DNA from: Laguncularia racemosa | Lineage: Eukaryota; Streptophyta; Magnoliopsida; Myrtales; Combretaceae | Assembly (NCBI GenBank): GCA_037954665.1 | Contig: JBBMOL010000038.1 | Location: 3,968,001-4,032,000, forward strand | Length of the DNA stretch: 64,000 nt | Reading direction: 5' to 3' | Shown here: positions 48,301-61,062 of the stretch, piece by piece | Layout of the letters: each line of letters starts with the position of its first letter | Numbering within the stretch: the first letter of the stretch is position 1 | Position numbers and translations under genes: made by a program | Notes under the pieces: model-generated | What the model was told of the DNA's origin: nothing | What the model saw: only the letters and a program-made list of their open reading frames with translations | The model's database searches: none

Positions 48301-51300
48301 AATCATTTGCTGTCAGATACATTAATGATTAATTGTTGTCCAAGTATAAACTGGACTTTTACTTGTCTACTTCTTCAAAAATTATGTATAGTTGTTGATT
48401 GTCCCAACAATTCCTTACCTCAAACTTGTAGGTTATTAACATGGAGTGGGGCAACTTTAGGTCATCTCACTTACCACTTACAGAATACGATCAAGCACTG
48501 GATTTTGAGAGCCTGAACCCTGGAGAACAGGTAGCTTATACTGTTTCCATTGTTTTTTTTCCTGTTTTTGGATTAAGTTATTATTTTGATGCAACTTGTC
48601 CACTTACCAGATATATCTATTGCAGATCTTTGAGAAGTTAATTTCTGGCATGTATTTGGGAGAAATTTTACGTAGAGTTTTGTTGAAAATGGCTGAAGAA
48701 GCTGAATTTTTTGGAGATACTGTTCCCCCAAAACTAAAAGTTAAATTTATATTGAGGTATGTATGATTTGTACAGCCAACTGCAATATAGGTGGTTGCTG
48801 CATCTTGTGAAGCTACTGTATATTTAACGTACTTCCAGTCTGTTAAGATCTTTTTCTTTTTTTAGTACATATATATCAGGTTATGGATATAAATAATAAT
48901 ATGATTATTTTGATATGTGCCTTCTGTTGCTTAAATCTTTGTATATTCAAGCATTCATAATCCAGTACCTAACATTTAACACAAAAGCTGCAGAGAGATA
49001 CCAAATCAACTCATCTTGATGTAAACTTGATCCAGTTTGAATTATCTAATGGATTAGTGATTGATTTTGCAAATTATAATGCTAACTCAATTGGAATCCA
49101 GAGCCTGACATATAGGGTTGCAAATTGATATTTCTTTTGTGATCTTGATATGCATGAATGACTTATTGAAAACTGATACACATTATAGATTTTGTTTCGT
49201 TTAAATGACATTGGCTAGCTAAAGAGCTAACAGACTGGGTTGCAGATTGATCTTTCTTTTGTGATATTGAAATGCATGATATGACGTGACTGACTTATTC
49301 AATTGAAAACGGATGCATGCTGGAACTTTTGTTTCATTTGAATCTCTAATTGTGTGATCAGCCGAAACTTGAACTGTCAGTTGCAACTTCACTGCTGAAA
49401 TATGGAATATGTTATCTCTGATTCTGCAAAATGTACGGTAGCTATCTGAGTTTGTATACCATTTTCTTCAGAACTAAATTGAGACGTGTCATAAGCATGT
49501 TGCTTGTACATTTTTTTGCACTTACATGTTGCCCATATGTTTAATCACAAGATCTCGTTGGAGTTATTGCTGAATCTTTCTTATTTGGATGCAATTCTGT
49601 GTTTCTATTACATTTCTTTTGTGAGGAATCATTAGTTGTCAATGTCAGTGCTTCATATTGATAAAATATGTAGTGAGGGTGTGGGTGGAATCCTGGGTCA
49701 GCAAACCAGAGAACCTTTGCATTGATGGTTGATTGAAAGCTCATAAGCACTACAATATCTGTTTCGGACATGTTCTGTTCATTTTTTGTTTGGCATTGGA
49801 AATTTTTAGTGTCCAGGACGTCTCCTTTCTTCCATCTTTCAATTTCTTTTCTCAAACCTTCTATTATAATATATATAGTTAGCAGTCCCGCACCATGCGC
49901 ATGTTATAATTAAAAGCATTTACATATTAACAAAGAATGATAGATTTCTATAAAATATTTTCATAGTTAACATATTAAAAATATATTTGCATAAATTATT
50001 TTATAAATGTATCATTACTATTATTACATTTAAATTATTGGTTTTGTATGATGTCCGTGGTCTTTATATGTGAAATGTTATAATCATGTACAAAATTTAC
50101 AACTTTTTGAAAAAACAAAAGTTATATCATTTCGTATACAATGGTTGCAACTGTTACCACTTTTTACATAATGAACATGACTCTTCCTTTAAAATAAAAG
50201 TATCATTAATGAATAGGTACAAATGATAAGAGCATCCGAAATTATTTATTATAATAGATTTCAGAAACTTTTGTCATTTGTACCTCTCCTCTTTTATCAT
50301 TCATATCATCTCATTACTACTCAAGAGATATGTCCTTTAGTAGAAAATGCTGAGTTGTAGCCTTTACATGGCGTAATACGAAATTACATATTTTTAGATA
50401 TTTTTGAAGAGTTGTAACTCTTTTAAATAACATAACATTTCATCATATCAAAATATAGAAACACCATCAATGGTCATATAAAATCAATAGTTTAAATTAA
50501 ATAATAGTAATTATACCATATTTAAAATAATTTATGAACATATGTTAGTAATATATTAATTATGATAATAGTTTGAATGAATCTATTACTTTTCATAAAT
50601 ATATTTACTTTAAATTAAAATTCACACATGGTGCGGGCCTTAACTAGTTTTCTTTAATGGAGAAGGCTCTCAATAAAAGTATCTTGTCAGTTGTCATTAG
50701 AAGCACATATCAAACTAAATTTGATCACCCATATTGTTGGAGAGTTCTTGTACTTATGCATGATAGGGATGTGAATCCCAACTCAACATTTGCACACCCA
50801 CATGCATTTTCTTTATTTTTAAATGTGCAGATATCATTTCCATAGATTAGTTGAATTAGTAAAATCATATAATAACTTCTTCCCCCTTTGTGGCTGCCAA
50901 ATGTTTACCGTGGTCAGTATAGTTCTCAAATCATTCTTGTAATTGTGCAGGACACCAGATATGTCTGTTATGCATCATGATACGTCTTCTGATCTAAAAG
51001 TTGTTGGGAACAAACTAAGGGATATCTTGGAGGTAAGTCTAGTTTGCTGATTCAGAGTAAGTTTATTTTAAATTTGGTACATAAGAATTTTTACATCCAG
51101 CAGAGATGTCATTGATTCTCCTCCTGTTTGGACATTTAATGAAATCAGATAAGAAAATGACAACCAGAATTCTGAAATTCCAGTATCCAGTTGAAGAATT
51201 TTTGGAGGAAAGAACTCATAGTTTATTAATCACTGCAGCAAAAATATATACAAATGTAGCACTGGCCAAGGATAATGCTGACGTCCCTGATTATGTGCTA

Positions 51301-51918
51301 ACAGAACTAAAAGTGAAGATGTTACCCGTCCTTATCTAATCTGGTGGGGAAAAACTGAAAGATTTTCCTATTATCCTCCTAACAGACTAACAATAGAAAA
51401 ACAACTAATTAGCAACCAGACAATAAAATTATTATCTAATATTTTCTTATCCAATGAATGTAATTTCTGGTTGCCCAGTTGAATAGTAAAATTGCATATG
51501 TTCTAAATAACAGAAAGGCTCTATTGTCATGAAATTTGCATGCACAATTCTGATTGGGATATTCTTTTCTTAGATACCTAATACATCCTTGAAGATGAGG
51601 AAAGTCATTGCTCAACTCTGTGAGATTATTGCTATTCGTGGGGCTCGTTTATCGGCTGCTGGAATCTTGGGCATCCTTAAAAAGCTGGGTAGAGATATGG
51701 CAAAAGAAGGTGAAAAGCAAAAATCGGTGATTGCCTTGGATGGAGGTCTATTTGAGCACTACATAAAATTCAGTTCGTGTATGGAGAGCACTCTTAGGGA
51801 GTTATTGGGAGAAGTCGGTAAGACCATTGTTATTGAGCATTCAAACGATGGCTCTGGCATTGGAGCTGCCCTTCTGGCTGCTTCCCACTCCCAGTACCTG
51901 GGAGTCGGGGAATCATGA
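45337..51918 (+). CDS. HXK1: Hexokinase, type B (membrane-anchored), nine exons
   Basis: It phosphorylates glucose and other hexoses with ATP, the first step of glycolysis; plant HXK1 proteins also act as glucose sensors. Exons: 45,337-45,611; 46,645-46,795; 46,875-47,057; 47,751-47,825; 48,042-48,197; 48,432-48,530; 48,626-48,756; 50,951-51,032; 51,574-51,918. All introns are GT-AG and phases join without a break, giving 1,497 nt or 498 residues, the usual length. Residues 5-25 (VAVVLCAAAFAVAATGAAIVV) form a hydrophobic anchor followed by RR, as in type-B hexokinases at the mitochondrial outer membrane. The phosphate-1 loop DLGGTNFR is at 102-109. The sugar-binding LGFTFSFP is at 173-180, with the serine matching AtHXK1 S177. 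The NDTIGTLAGGRY loop, LGTGTNAAY, the adenosine-site ALDGGLFEHY and a C-terminal SNDGSGIGAAL follow. No defect is seen. Intron 7 (2.2 kb) carries an inserted element. Confidence 0.97.
49877..50645. mobile_element. MITE-like insertion in hexokinase intron 7
   Basis: The left end AGTTAGCAGTCCCGCACCATG and the reverse-complemented right end AGTTAAGGCCCGCACCATG form inverted termini about 769 bp apart. The interior is very AT-rich and noncoding. CCCGCACC-type ends close to CTAG are seen in several plant repeat families, including Helitron-like ones. No target duplication was found, so the class is open. It lies well inside the intron and leaves splice sites untouched. Confidence 0.45.
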
Positions 51919-52163
51919 ATCTCATCCAAGTCAAGTTTCATGGCACTAGATTGTTAACTTTGTATATTTTTGTCCCCCTCTTATTTTTGATGTAATTTCT
52001 GTGATTGAGAGCTCGCAGACGTCCTAAGGTGTTGCCAAGCTTTCTCATGGGGCATAGACTTGAGTAATGAATAGTGGCAAAATGTTGCACGACCTGTCAC
52101 CTTTTTTTAAATTGAGTCCTTTAGTCTGTAGTAACGTATAAGTTCATTTCTATTGTATTGATG

Positions 52164-52225
52164 AATAAATGGGGGAGGCAAAGTGTTGGTGGAAGCAGAT
52201 TTCTGCAGCTTCTGCAGCGAATAAA
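52164..52225 (+). terminator. Hexokinase polyadenylation signals (candidate)
   Basis: AATAAA at 52,164-52,169 and again at 52,220-52,225 lie 250-310 bp after the stop codon, downstream of TGTAATTT-rich sequence. This spacing is plausible for a plant 3' UTR. Confidence 0.45.
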
Positions 52226-52423
52226 GTAAACCGCTCAGCTAATTGACCTGCCTACATGGGGACATTCCTGGTTATTCAATCGTTATATATGCCTTGTTAG
52301 ATGGGTGTATATAATGTAGTGTGAGCTCAATTTGGGCAATGTTGGCTCGAAATGGTAGTTAACATCTTTATTTTTCGTGTACATGGTATGTTCGTTGAAG
52401 TTTGGCTTTAGGCTGTCAGTTCT

Positions 52424-52620
52424 ATAGTTGTCAAAATTACGATTTTACTTGGAATTGAATAGTATAAAATTGATATAATTATATAAAATTATATAAAATC
52501 AGTAGTAAAATTGATAATATATAGAATTGTGTATCTAAATTTTTAATTATATTAAAAGTTTGTATCTAAATGATTATTTTTTTTATTTTAATTATGAAAG
52601 ACTTTATAAATTTATAAACT
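52424..52620. mobile_element. Diverged relative of the 10.6-kb MITE, opposite orientation
   Basis: It begins GTTGTCAAAATTACGATTTT and continues GGAATTGAATAGTATAAAAT, the reverse complement of the right half of 10,614-10,813. The far end (AATTATGAAAGACTTTATAA) resembles the reverse complement of that element's left half. The ends are eroded. Confidence 0.5.
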
Positions 52621-54917
52621 TGTTATTCGTTAGAGTTAATTAACATATCCTTAAGCTTTGCTCGGTAAACTATTCTATGGGCTCCATCTTGATCACAGTT
52701 GGATCAAGCTCCAGTGAAAATCAAGTGGAGCTAAGATTGCAACGTGCAATAATATAGGACCTTCATGTTAACCTGACAAAAGGTAATACTGATGTTCGAC
52801 AGGAGAATGCTCTCTCCAATTTGCGTGCTTGATCATGTGCATGTATGGCACATTATTAAGGAAACCTTGGGCCGTCAATGTCACGGCTAGCTTCGGCCAT
52901 GTAATTTTGGATCATCAGGAGCTGTTTCCATGTCTGATAAAATTCTGGGCCTTTTGTCTACATGCCCTAGGTTTTCGCCCATCCAATCATTTGACATGGT
53001 CTTTGAAAATTCGATGCGTAGAACAATAAACATCCCGAATAAGCTGGGTTACCCTGCTCCTTGTATGCTTAGAATGAAATAATAAGGTTGAAATAGGATG
53101 ACAATTTTTATTATATATATATATTGATATAATTTTATTTTAAATTTGGGCATGTTTGAAATAAAAAATTTATTATGTGAAGAATAGTTATTTTTCTATT
53201 AAATGGAAAGAATCGAAATTTTTTATTTATTTCGCATTTCGTGAAATAGGTATTTTTTATGATATAATTTTTTATAAATCAAATAAAATAATGGCTATTT
53301 AATAGTAATAAAAGTAGAATGGTACTTCCATTTCAGTAAATGAAATATAATTTTGAAACTTTCACATATGAGCAAAAGAAGAAAATTTTGATTAGGGTGG
53401 TGTGTGTGTGTTTCATCCAAAATATAAGGATTGGAAGTACAACCCTATCAAAGAAAAGTTCTCAATCGTAAATGAGAAAAACATTTTAGAGAAACTGAAA
53501 TTATTTTCCTATGTTTTGTGTGCCTCCAATAGGGCTATTAAACGCATTGCTTTGCAATGGCAATTATCACTTACTTCCACCACCTATAACCACCAGTTGC
53601 CATCAATTAGTACCATTACTCTTATTTTGTTGTCGTGGTACGTAATATTGCAAGTTGATGGGTTGCATTGAGGGGAATAAAATAGTCATTTTTTTTTTCT
53701 CTTTTTCATAATTTGGTATGCAGAATAGCTATAGTATGAGACAATCCTAATATCCATGGATAGATATCGCTTGGTAAGATAAAAGGATTATACCTTAGTT
53801 ATATCACAAAAATTCTCCCTTTGCCCTTTCATGATTACTAATATATCCATAAAAAATCATATGAAAGTGAAAAAATAAGATTAAAGAAAAGTAAGAGTGA
53901 GAAATTAAATATTTTTTATTTTTTACTTTCTCTCTAATTTGGAAGGAAACAAAATTTAGTGGAATTTGAAAAAGTTTTCCTTCTAAATCCATTTCCTCCC
54001 TTATCCTTCATTTTCCAAATAAGAAAAAAAGTTTTGAAAATCAAGTTTTCTTTTCCTCCTAATTCCTTTCTTTATTCCTACGCTAAACCACACCAAAGGC
54101 GTACTTAAATTGAATAACTTGGTGTGATTTTCACAACAATCATGGATCAGACGACCATGGTTCATATCAGGACCAAGATTCATTCATTGGGATCTCGTGA
54201 GCAAACTAAAAAACTTTATTCCTTTTCTGAACCTTCATTATTTTATTTTTTTCCCAATCCCCACCTATCTTTCTTGGACATAGTAGTAAATATATTTCTT
54301 TAATATTCGACATAGCAATTCCTTCCTTAATTTATTCATAAACTATAAACATTCTTTGAATGCGGTTAACTAAACTATATATATATATACGTGTGTGTGT
54401 GTGGAGGAGAATACTATATCATAATTTATACTATATTATACTGGGTGATCGTGAACTTTTGTAATTATTTGTTATAGTTAATCAGAGGCATTAGTTTCAC
54501 ATAAAATGTTTATCAAATATTTCATCTTTTCATCATCTAAGCTTTGTGATTGTCAAACATTACCAAGCAATCTTAAAAAATGTGAGAACCTGTGGCTTCT
54601 AGTTGTAGGCAGTGTTGGAATGCTACCAAGCTGATGAGTGACCTGTGGAAAATGATTAATTAAAGAAAAATTATTTTTATTATTGTCACGATTCAAATCT
54701 TAAGGTCATAATAGTTTGTCACGTGTTCCATTTAAATAAGACATGCTAAGACTTACTAATCAATTATTTAATTTAATTTTAATTTGTGAAATATTTCATT
54801 AATTTTGAAAACATTTATTGGGATATTTGTTTGGTTATAATACCAAAATTTATTTTATGAAATTAGTCATAAAGTTTATGTTCGATTTATTTTGAAAAAT
54901 GCTTGATTGATTTACCA
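52621..54917. other. Intergenic DNA, no gene recognised
   Basis: AT-rich with short open frames of up to 89 codons that show no domain. An (AT)n(GT)n microsatellite lies at about 54,375-54,404. Confidence 0.45.
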
Positions 54918-57900
54918 TGTGAAGACCCATTAAATGATAAAACCTTCAAAATATCTAGAAGGATAACCAAGGCTCAAAAGGCTCAAATCAAAAGTTTAAG
55001 TCTAGTTAAAGTCCGAGTACATGTGAAAGCACAAAATCCAGTTTAAGTCTCATTATTTAAAATAAAAAGTCTAGATAAAAGGGAGTTCAGTAAACAAGAC
55101 TCCACTCCTCGTCCTAAACGAAATTCCCCTCAAGGTCCTCAAAATTAGACTCGTAACCATAAGCATCATAAATATAGTCAACATATAGATAATCACCTAA
55201 AAAAGATAAGAAAAAGGGGTGAGTCACAAGACTCGATACAAGAATGCCTCAACCACACACTATGTTACTTGGAAGTAGGTCTAAATTCTAATGCAATAGA
55301 CAATATTCATTTAGTTATTTAATTTATGTATAGTAAGCAGCACACTTTTGGCATCTCGGAAGTTTGAGTAACTCATGACTTCACAATACGACGAGGGATG
55401 AGGGGTCTAATTCACCGCAACGATATTAAAGGTTGACATGAACAACCATATTCATGTCCCACTACAACCAAATATCTAATAGTCTCATCTAGAATTCATC
55501 GTGAGAATTTGCCCTCAATAACTACAATCCATCGTTAACGTATTATGCGTAAGGCCCACAACTCTATATAATACCCGCTAGCACATCATTCCATATCGGT
55601 TTGCTGTACCTTACAATTTATTCCTATCAACTACCCATCACACCACCTACAGTGGCTTAAGCACCTAATCTACCATATCATTCCGAACTTTTACGACCGT
55701 AACCATAAACCCAATCTAACGACATTGCTTGTTGATCCGAAATGACCATGTATAAGAAATTACACACGTTTATTAGCCAAGTTAAATTATTAGTCAATTT
55801 TATTTATCTACAAGCACACACAACATGCAATGCCGTGTACTTGTAGATCCCATGATCGCAATATGAGCCATGTGTCGTAAACCGAAACTAGTTTCAAAAC
55901 ATATATGCAATAAACATTAATAGTTAGTTACTTGTCCATAACAAAAATTATATTTTAATTCTATCAAATAAATGTACTAGTCTATATTCAATTTTAATAC
56001 TTTGTAAATTTTAGATAGTTGTAATGCTAATGTGTATTTAATTAAGCATACTTACTTATTTGATTGTTATTTAATTACTAATTAGATACATTTATTTAAT
56101 TAGTATTTAGTTTCAATTAGGCTAATTGGACTTAACTTAGTATTCAACTAAGTATGTCTCTTTAGGTTGGTGAATCCATTTAATGATACTAAATGGGCCC
56201 ACTTTCTTAGCCTTATTTATTAATTATATTAATTTCATTAATCAGTTAGTGATTTGGCTTATTAATTGAATTGGTTCAAAAGTAATGAACCAATTAGGAT
56301 AAGATTGAATTTATTGTGATTAATTTGGTTTCGATTTATCTTTAGGAGTTCGACTCTAATCTATTTTATTTTATTTTAGTTTAGTTTGTTTATTATTTAA
56401 TTATTTGTTTTCCTAATTTCTACGTTGTGAACTAGTTTAGGTGAATTGATTGGAGGAGGCTAGTTTAGGTGAACTAATTGGAGGAGGCTGATTTGGTTAA
56501 CATGAAACCAAGTCTTAAATCAATCAGCTCCTCACTTGGGGATGGTCTATTCTTTCTAATTATTTGTCCAACTATTTATATATTTTAAGGCTTAAACTAA
56601 ATGTTGTGTTACTTATTATATTTAAGCCCATTTTCATTAATTAGCCCAAATTAACACTTAAGCCTAGTTTTACCATAAATGCTTTTCCACATGAGTATTA
56701 CATTTTTGAAGATCAAACCAACTTCTAATACAACTTTGATCTAAAAGTTAAATTTGATTTTGAAAAAAACATGTTTTGATTTTACAAAAACTAGTTGTAG
56801 AAATCAATTTTACAAGTTAATTCATACATGAAACATTCATTAGTTGAAATCTCATAAACAAATACTTTTTTGATGGTTTTTTTATCAACATTTTAGATCA
56901 AATGGCATTTTTTTTTATGAAGAATGGTTTTAGTATTCAAGAAGAACACATGAACATGTTCTTAAGATTCAAACTTGACAAAGTGAGTAACTCTATAAGT
57001 CATATTACACTAACAATCACCATTAATTACACTACACTTATAAAGAATAAAAACATGCTAAAATAAGAGGAATTAACAAGAGAATTTTCAGATTTAAAAC
57101 ATTCAATCATTTACATTTAAACTCCATAAGGAATCATTTAAATTATTATCAACTTCCTGATTTATTTTCCAAAACCAACTCAACAAAATCAACCATAACT
57201 CTTTCATTTTAACTCCAAATTAAGCCAAATCAAAACTATTTGATTCCTAACTCATTTCTCTATCCATTTCTATAAAAAAATTTCCAAATTTTGAATGAGT
57301 CAAGAATATTCCAATTATGAATTTATAATTTCAAACCATCTCACTCATTTCAACTCCAAATTACTTCAAACCAAAACCATTTTGTCCCAAACCTATTCCC
57401 ATTGATAAATTAACATTATTACATTACTTTAACTTCCATTTTAATACCTGAAATTTTCAGATACACCCAAAAAACGAATTAAGTTCCAGCTCACCCATTT
57501 TACTCATTTGTACACTACATTAATACCAATTCAATTCTAAACATCCTATCATCATTCTAAATCAATTTTATCCATTACTAATTTATCAAACATCTATCAT
57601 AGATCCAATTAAAAATCAATTAAATCAAATTATTCAAACCAACATCAAACCCAACACACATACACTACACATCACCAAACTAACACCAATACATACCCGT
57701 TTTGCACTTCTTCATCAAATTAAACCCACATATATATCCTAAATAACCATTTACATGAATCAATACTTCCAAATATGCAAAACACATCAAAATACATTCC
57801 AATCCCTATCATAACTCCATGTCACACATACATAAATACCCATTAACTACATTTCCTCCAATTTCTATCAAATTAACACACTATAACACCATATATCACC

Positions 57901-58558
57901 AAATCTTATCTTCAAACTTAAAATTTGTGGAAATTAGATACTTACCTTAGTTGATTACTTTTCTAGAAACTCTTGAGAATCTAAAAAACTCAAAAGCTTC
58001 TAAGAATCTACTCCAAATGTCTCCAAACTTGCAATTGCCATCAAATCACAACAAATTACAACCATAGATCTATAGATCAATAGACCCTAATTAACATATA
58101 TTGAAATCAAATTTGGAAAGCCAAATTTGTTCTTACCTCAACTTAGAGCTCCATTTATACTTGTATGGAAGTACTAATTTCCACTTAGTCTTCTTTTACT
58201 TCTTCAATTTCCTTCAATTATTAATCTTAAAATTAGAACCCTAATCAATTTAACCTAAATTAGCAATTACATTTAGCTTAAAGTGTCATTTACTCACCCA
58301 ATTGAATATAGAAGCTTGTGGATTTTTTCAAACTCACTTAAATTCTCTTGATAATGATTAATTTGAGCTTGATTTGATTGGATTATCTCCTCTTCTATTC
58401 CTACATTAGCCATGAGAGTTGAGAGATATTAAGAGTCCATTTTTGCTCAAATGTTCTAGAATCTCTCTCTTTACTCTTCTATCGTTTAATTAACTTAATT
58501 TACTTAAATACCCTTACCTATTTTAGTTTACATGCCAAGGTAATAAGGTAGTTCATCA
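54918..58558 (-). mobile_element. Candidate long solo LTR (Gypsy type), minus orientation
   Basis: The reverse complement starts TGATGAACTACC (58,558) and ends GGGTCTTCACA (54,918). A TATAAAT box lies at complement(58,153-58,159), about 400 bp in. Flanks are TACCA (54,913-54,917) and TACCC (58,559-58,563), a possible target duplication with one mismatch. The content resembles plant Gypsy LTRs, with a repeated GAACTAGTTTAGGTGAA block near 56,430-56,490. No PBS or coding region is attached. The 3.6-kb length may include a further nested insertion. Confidence 0.45.
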
Positions 58559-58739
58559 TACCCTTAAAATATCTATTGAATGACATGGGCGATTTTGAGT
58601 AAAATCATGTACGAAAGGTAGTGAATTAGTGATTCTTACATGTGGAATGAATAATCTAATCACTTTTCAATCCTTGTGAAAATCAGAATTTTGAAATTTG
58701 AGAAAGGACGAAATGAGAACGAGAATCAACAACTTAAGT

Positions 58740-59720
58740 ATACAACTTGTGGAATTATTAAAGTAAGTAATCTAATCAGTGTAATTTTTTGTAATTATGT
58801 GTTTTAGAGATTAAATTAAGTCTAGGGATAAAGAGAATCAAGTTGGGAGAAGTTGGAATGAAGAAATTAGGGCTTGTGGAAATTGCCGAGAGATATACGA
58901 CCTCCAAAAATGATTGTGTTTCGACTGTGTTGAATACAAAATTTATACCGAGAGATACACGGCCGTATTTCACCCATGTAGAACTGAGAGATACATGGCT
59001 TACCCACACGGTCGTGTTTCAACTATGTTGAGTACAAAGCTTGTTGAGAGATATACGACCTATCTACACAACCATATTCCAACTGTGTTGAAGCCAAAAC
59101 TCATCGAGAGATACAAGATGCTTAATACGGTCGTATACTAGCTCGTGTTGAGCTACACGGCCTTCAACATGGCAGTGTTGAGTAAAACATAAATTAATTG
59201 TATATTCATTTAACTTCTAATTAGCTAATTTCTACACTACCTAAATAGCTAGTAAGACCTTAAAGAATTAAAGAGAATATGATTAAGAAAATTTAGAAAT
59301 TTATATTAATCTTAAATTAAGTACTGAGAAGAGCTTGTTGATGAATACAAATTTCAATTTAGCTTAAGTCCAAGACCAGAAATACTTAAGGCTAGGATTC
59401 AGGATATGTGTAACTTGTGTGTTGATTTATGTTTGTTTAAGTTAACATATGTATTGAATTTGATATAATTGGAAGAAATGGTTTAAGTGTTTAAGTTGTA
59501 TATTGTATGTGCTTAACTCGGCTTAGAGGGCCGTAGTGGCAGATCCTAGGGGACAACTTGATGATCCTTGTGTGACGTTGTCTCTTGTAAAGTCTTGCTT
59601 GGAAATGATTTGGGTTTGAATGTTGATAAGTATTTAAGTGGACATGAGTGTAGAGCCTATAGTAGCAGTTCTCATTACCAAGTTTAAGGATTAAAGGATC
59701 ATAAGTGTGGGGCCTATAGT
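58740..59720 (+). mobile_element. Gypsy LTR fragment related to the left-edge LTR
   Basis: It is homologous, in opposite orientation, to 1,480-2,460. Shared landmarks are TTAAGTCTAGGGATAAA, GGGCTTGTGG, the ACACGGTCGTGTTTCAACT / GAGAGATACACGG units at 58,880-59,170, GTGGCAGATCCTAGGGG near 59,540, and GCCTATAGTAGCAGTTCT near 59,660. Neither end is intact. It appears cut on the right by a TAGGGATA-starting repeat at 59,721. Confidence 0.6.
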
Positions 59721-59960
59721 TAGGGATATAACCAGGGCAAATCGTAATAAGGTATTTACCCGACCGACCTGATAAAAATTTTATAGAGTTTAGGGTTAGG
59801 TTTTTAGATATGAAATAAAACCCAATAAGGTATAAGATTGAATTACTAGATTTAGAAAAACTCGATGGAAAACTCGACCCGACCTGTTTATTTTTTTAAT
59901 AATAAATTAAAATTAAAAATTTTATTTTTATATTTTTTTTGAAACATTTTTCAAAAAAAT
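59721..59960. mobile_element. hAT MITE fragment (candidate)
   Basis: It starts TAGGGATATAACCAGGGC and contains CGACCCGACCTG and CCCAATAAGGT words, as in the hAT-derived repeats at 12,672 and 19,975. The far terminus was not found. Confidence 0.3.
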
Positions 59961-60532
59961 TTTTTCAATTATAATTTGCATTCCATTCCCTAATTTCCAT
60001 ATGTTCTCTTGCTGCCAGCTGCCTTGCCTTGCTGGAGCCTGGAGCTGGTGACTGACTGGAGTGCTGGTTGCTGGATGCGAGATGGGGAAGCCGATGACAC
60101 GCCTCACCTAGTCACCTCACGTCTGAACTGAACAGCTGGACTTAAACAGCAATAGTTAAACTTAAATTCAAAATATATGTCTCATCGTCATCTCATGTCT
60201 GTCACAGTAGCTTACAGTGTCACTTCACTATTATCAAGTATTATCAACAACAACACTCAAGTAGTCAAGCTCAACAGAACAAACAGCACTACAGCAGAGC
60301 AGGAGCAGCGTCGCCGTCTAGCCCATCTCGTCTCGTCATCGTCATTCGTCATCTGCATCTCCATTCTCCTTCTCCACTTCTCCAGCTAGGCAGTAGATGA
60401 GCAGATGTGCAGTGTAGGATAGCAGGTGCAGCCGCACCCGTGCTGCGCAGAGCAAAGCCGTCCAGTTGCCGATCTGAGCCTCTAAGGAAGTATGCTTTAT
60501 CGTCCTCGTCCAGTCGCCGTTATTGAGAATGA
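59961..60532. other. Unassigned higher-GC stretch before Copia LTR
   Basis: Contains CTGGAGCCTGGAGCTGGTG-like and GCAGCGTCGCCG-like words and no recognised protein. It may be host flank or earlier repeat debris. Confidence 0.3.
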
Positions 60533-61038
60533 TGTTGATATCAATTGTGTGTTTTAAGACACGGCAGTGTATGGAGTCAAGCAATACACGATCAGAAGTA
60601 TACGGTCGTGTATGTGGTAGGAAAGTGCACACAACAGTACACGGCCAAAGTACACAGCCGTGTATCTCCTGTCAGAATGTGCACAGAAACGTACAGAAAG
60701 CACATGGCCAAAGTATACGGTCGTGTATATAGCTGTGTATCTCTTGTCAGAATGTGCACAGAAACGTACAGAAAGTACACGGCCAAAGTACATGGTCGTG
60801 TATACAGCCGTGTATCTCCTGCCAGCTCTCCACGATTGTGATATCTGTGATATTTGTAATTTAGGTAGATAGATATTGGAGATATTTTTGTTATTGACTT
60901 AACTAATTTGTAGGAGTCGGTTTAGGAAAGAATAGATAACATTTTCTTGTATATATATATTCAACGTGTGGAAGAAAAGATCAAGAAGAGAGAAAAGATT
61001 TCCTCAAAATCGTATTCCTATTGTTCTGTTTTTTTACA
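60533..61038 (+). mobile_element. 5' LTR of Ty1/Copia element
   Basis: The end is firm: TTTTTTTACA at 61,038 abuts the PBS. The start (TGTTGATATC at 60,533) is a best guess because the 3' LTR is outside the window. A TATA-like stretch lies at about 60,950-60,960. The proposed U3 carries a 75-bp tandem repeat. Confidence 0.6.
60600..60825 (+). repeat. 75-bp tandem repeat in Copia U3
   Basis: AGCCGTGTATCTC starts at 60,656, 60,731 (AGCTGTGTATCTC) and 60,806, exactly 75 bp apart. Units include GTCAGAATGTGCACAGAAAC and GGCCAAAGTA, followed by GGTCGTGTAT. Palindrome-like ACACGGCC / GGTCGTGT half-sites recur. Confidence 0.85.
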
Positions 61039-61050
61039 TGGTATCAGAGC
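61039..61050 (+). other. Primer-binding site, tRNA-Met type
   Basis: TGGTATCAGAGC, an exact match to the usual plant Copia primer site, lies directly after the LTR end and 12 bp before the gag-pol start. Confidence 0.9.
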
Positions 61051-61062
61051 ATTGAACACAAT

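Noticed and set aside
51106..51339. 77-codon ORF in hexokinase intron 8
   Set aside because: The hexokinase exons join perfectly without it, and it resembles no known domain.
52829..53029. 66-codon ORF downstream of hexokinase
   Set aside because: No domain, no promoter or splice context, chance-length frame.
60523..60841. Several overlapping ORFs with repeated peptides upstream of Copia
   Set aside because: They arise from the 75-bp tandem repeat in the LTR and occur in both strands and several frames.
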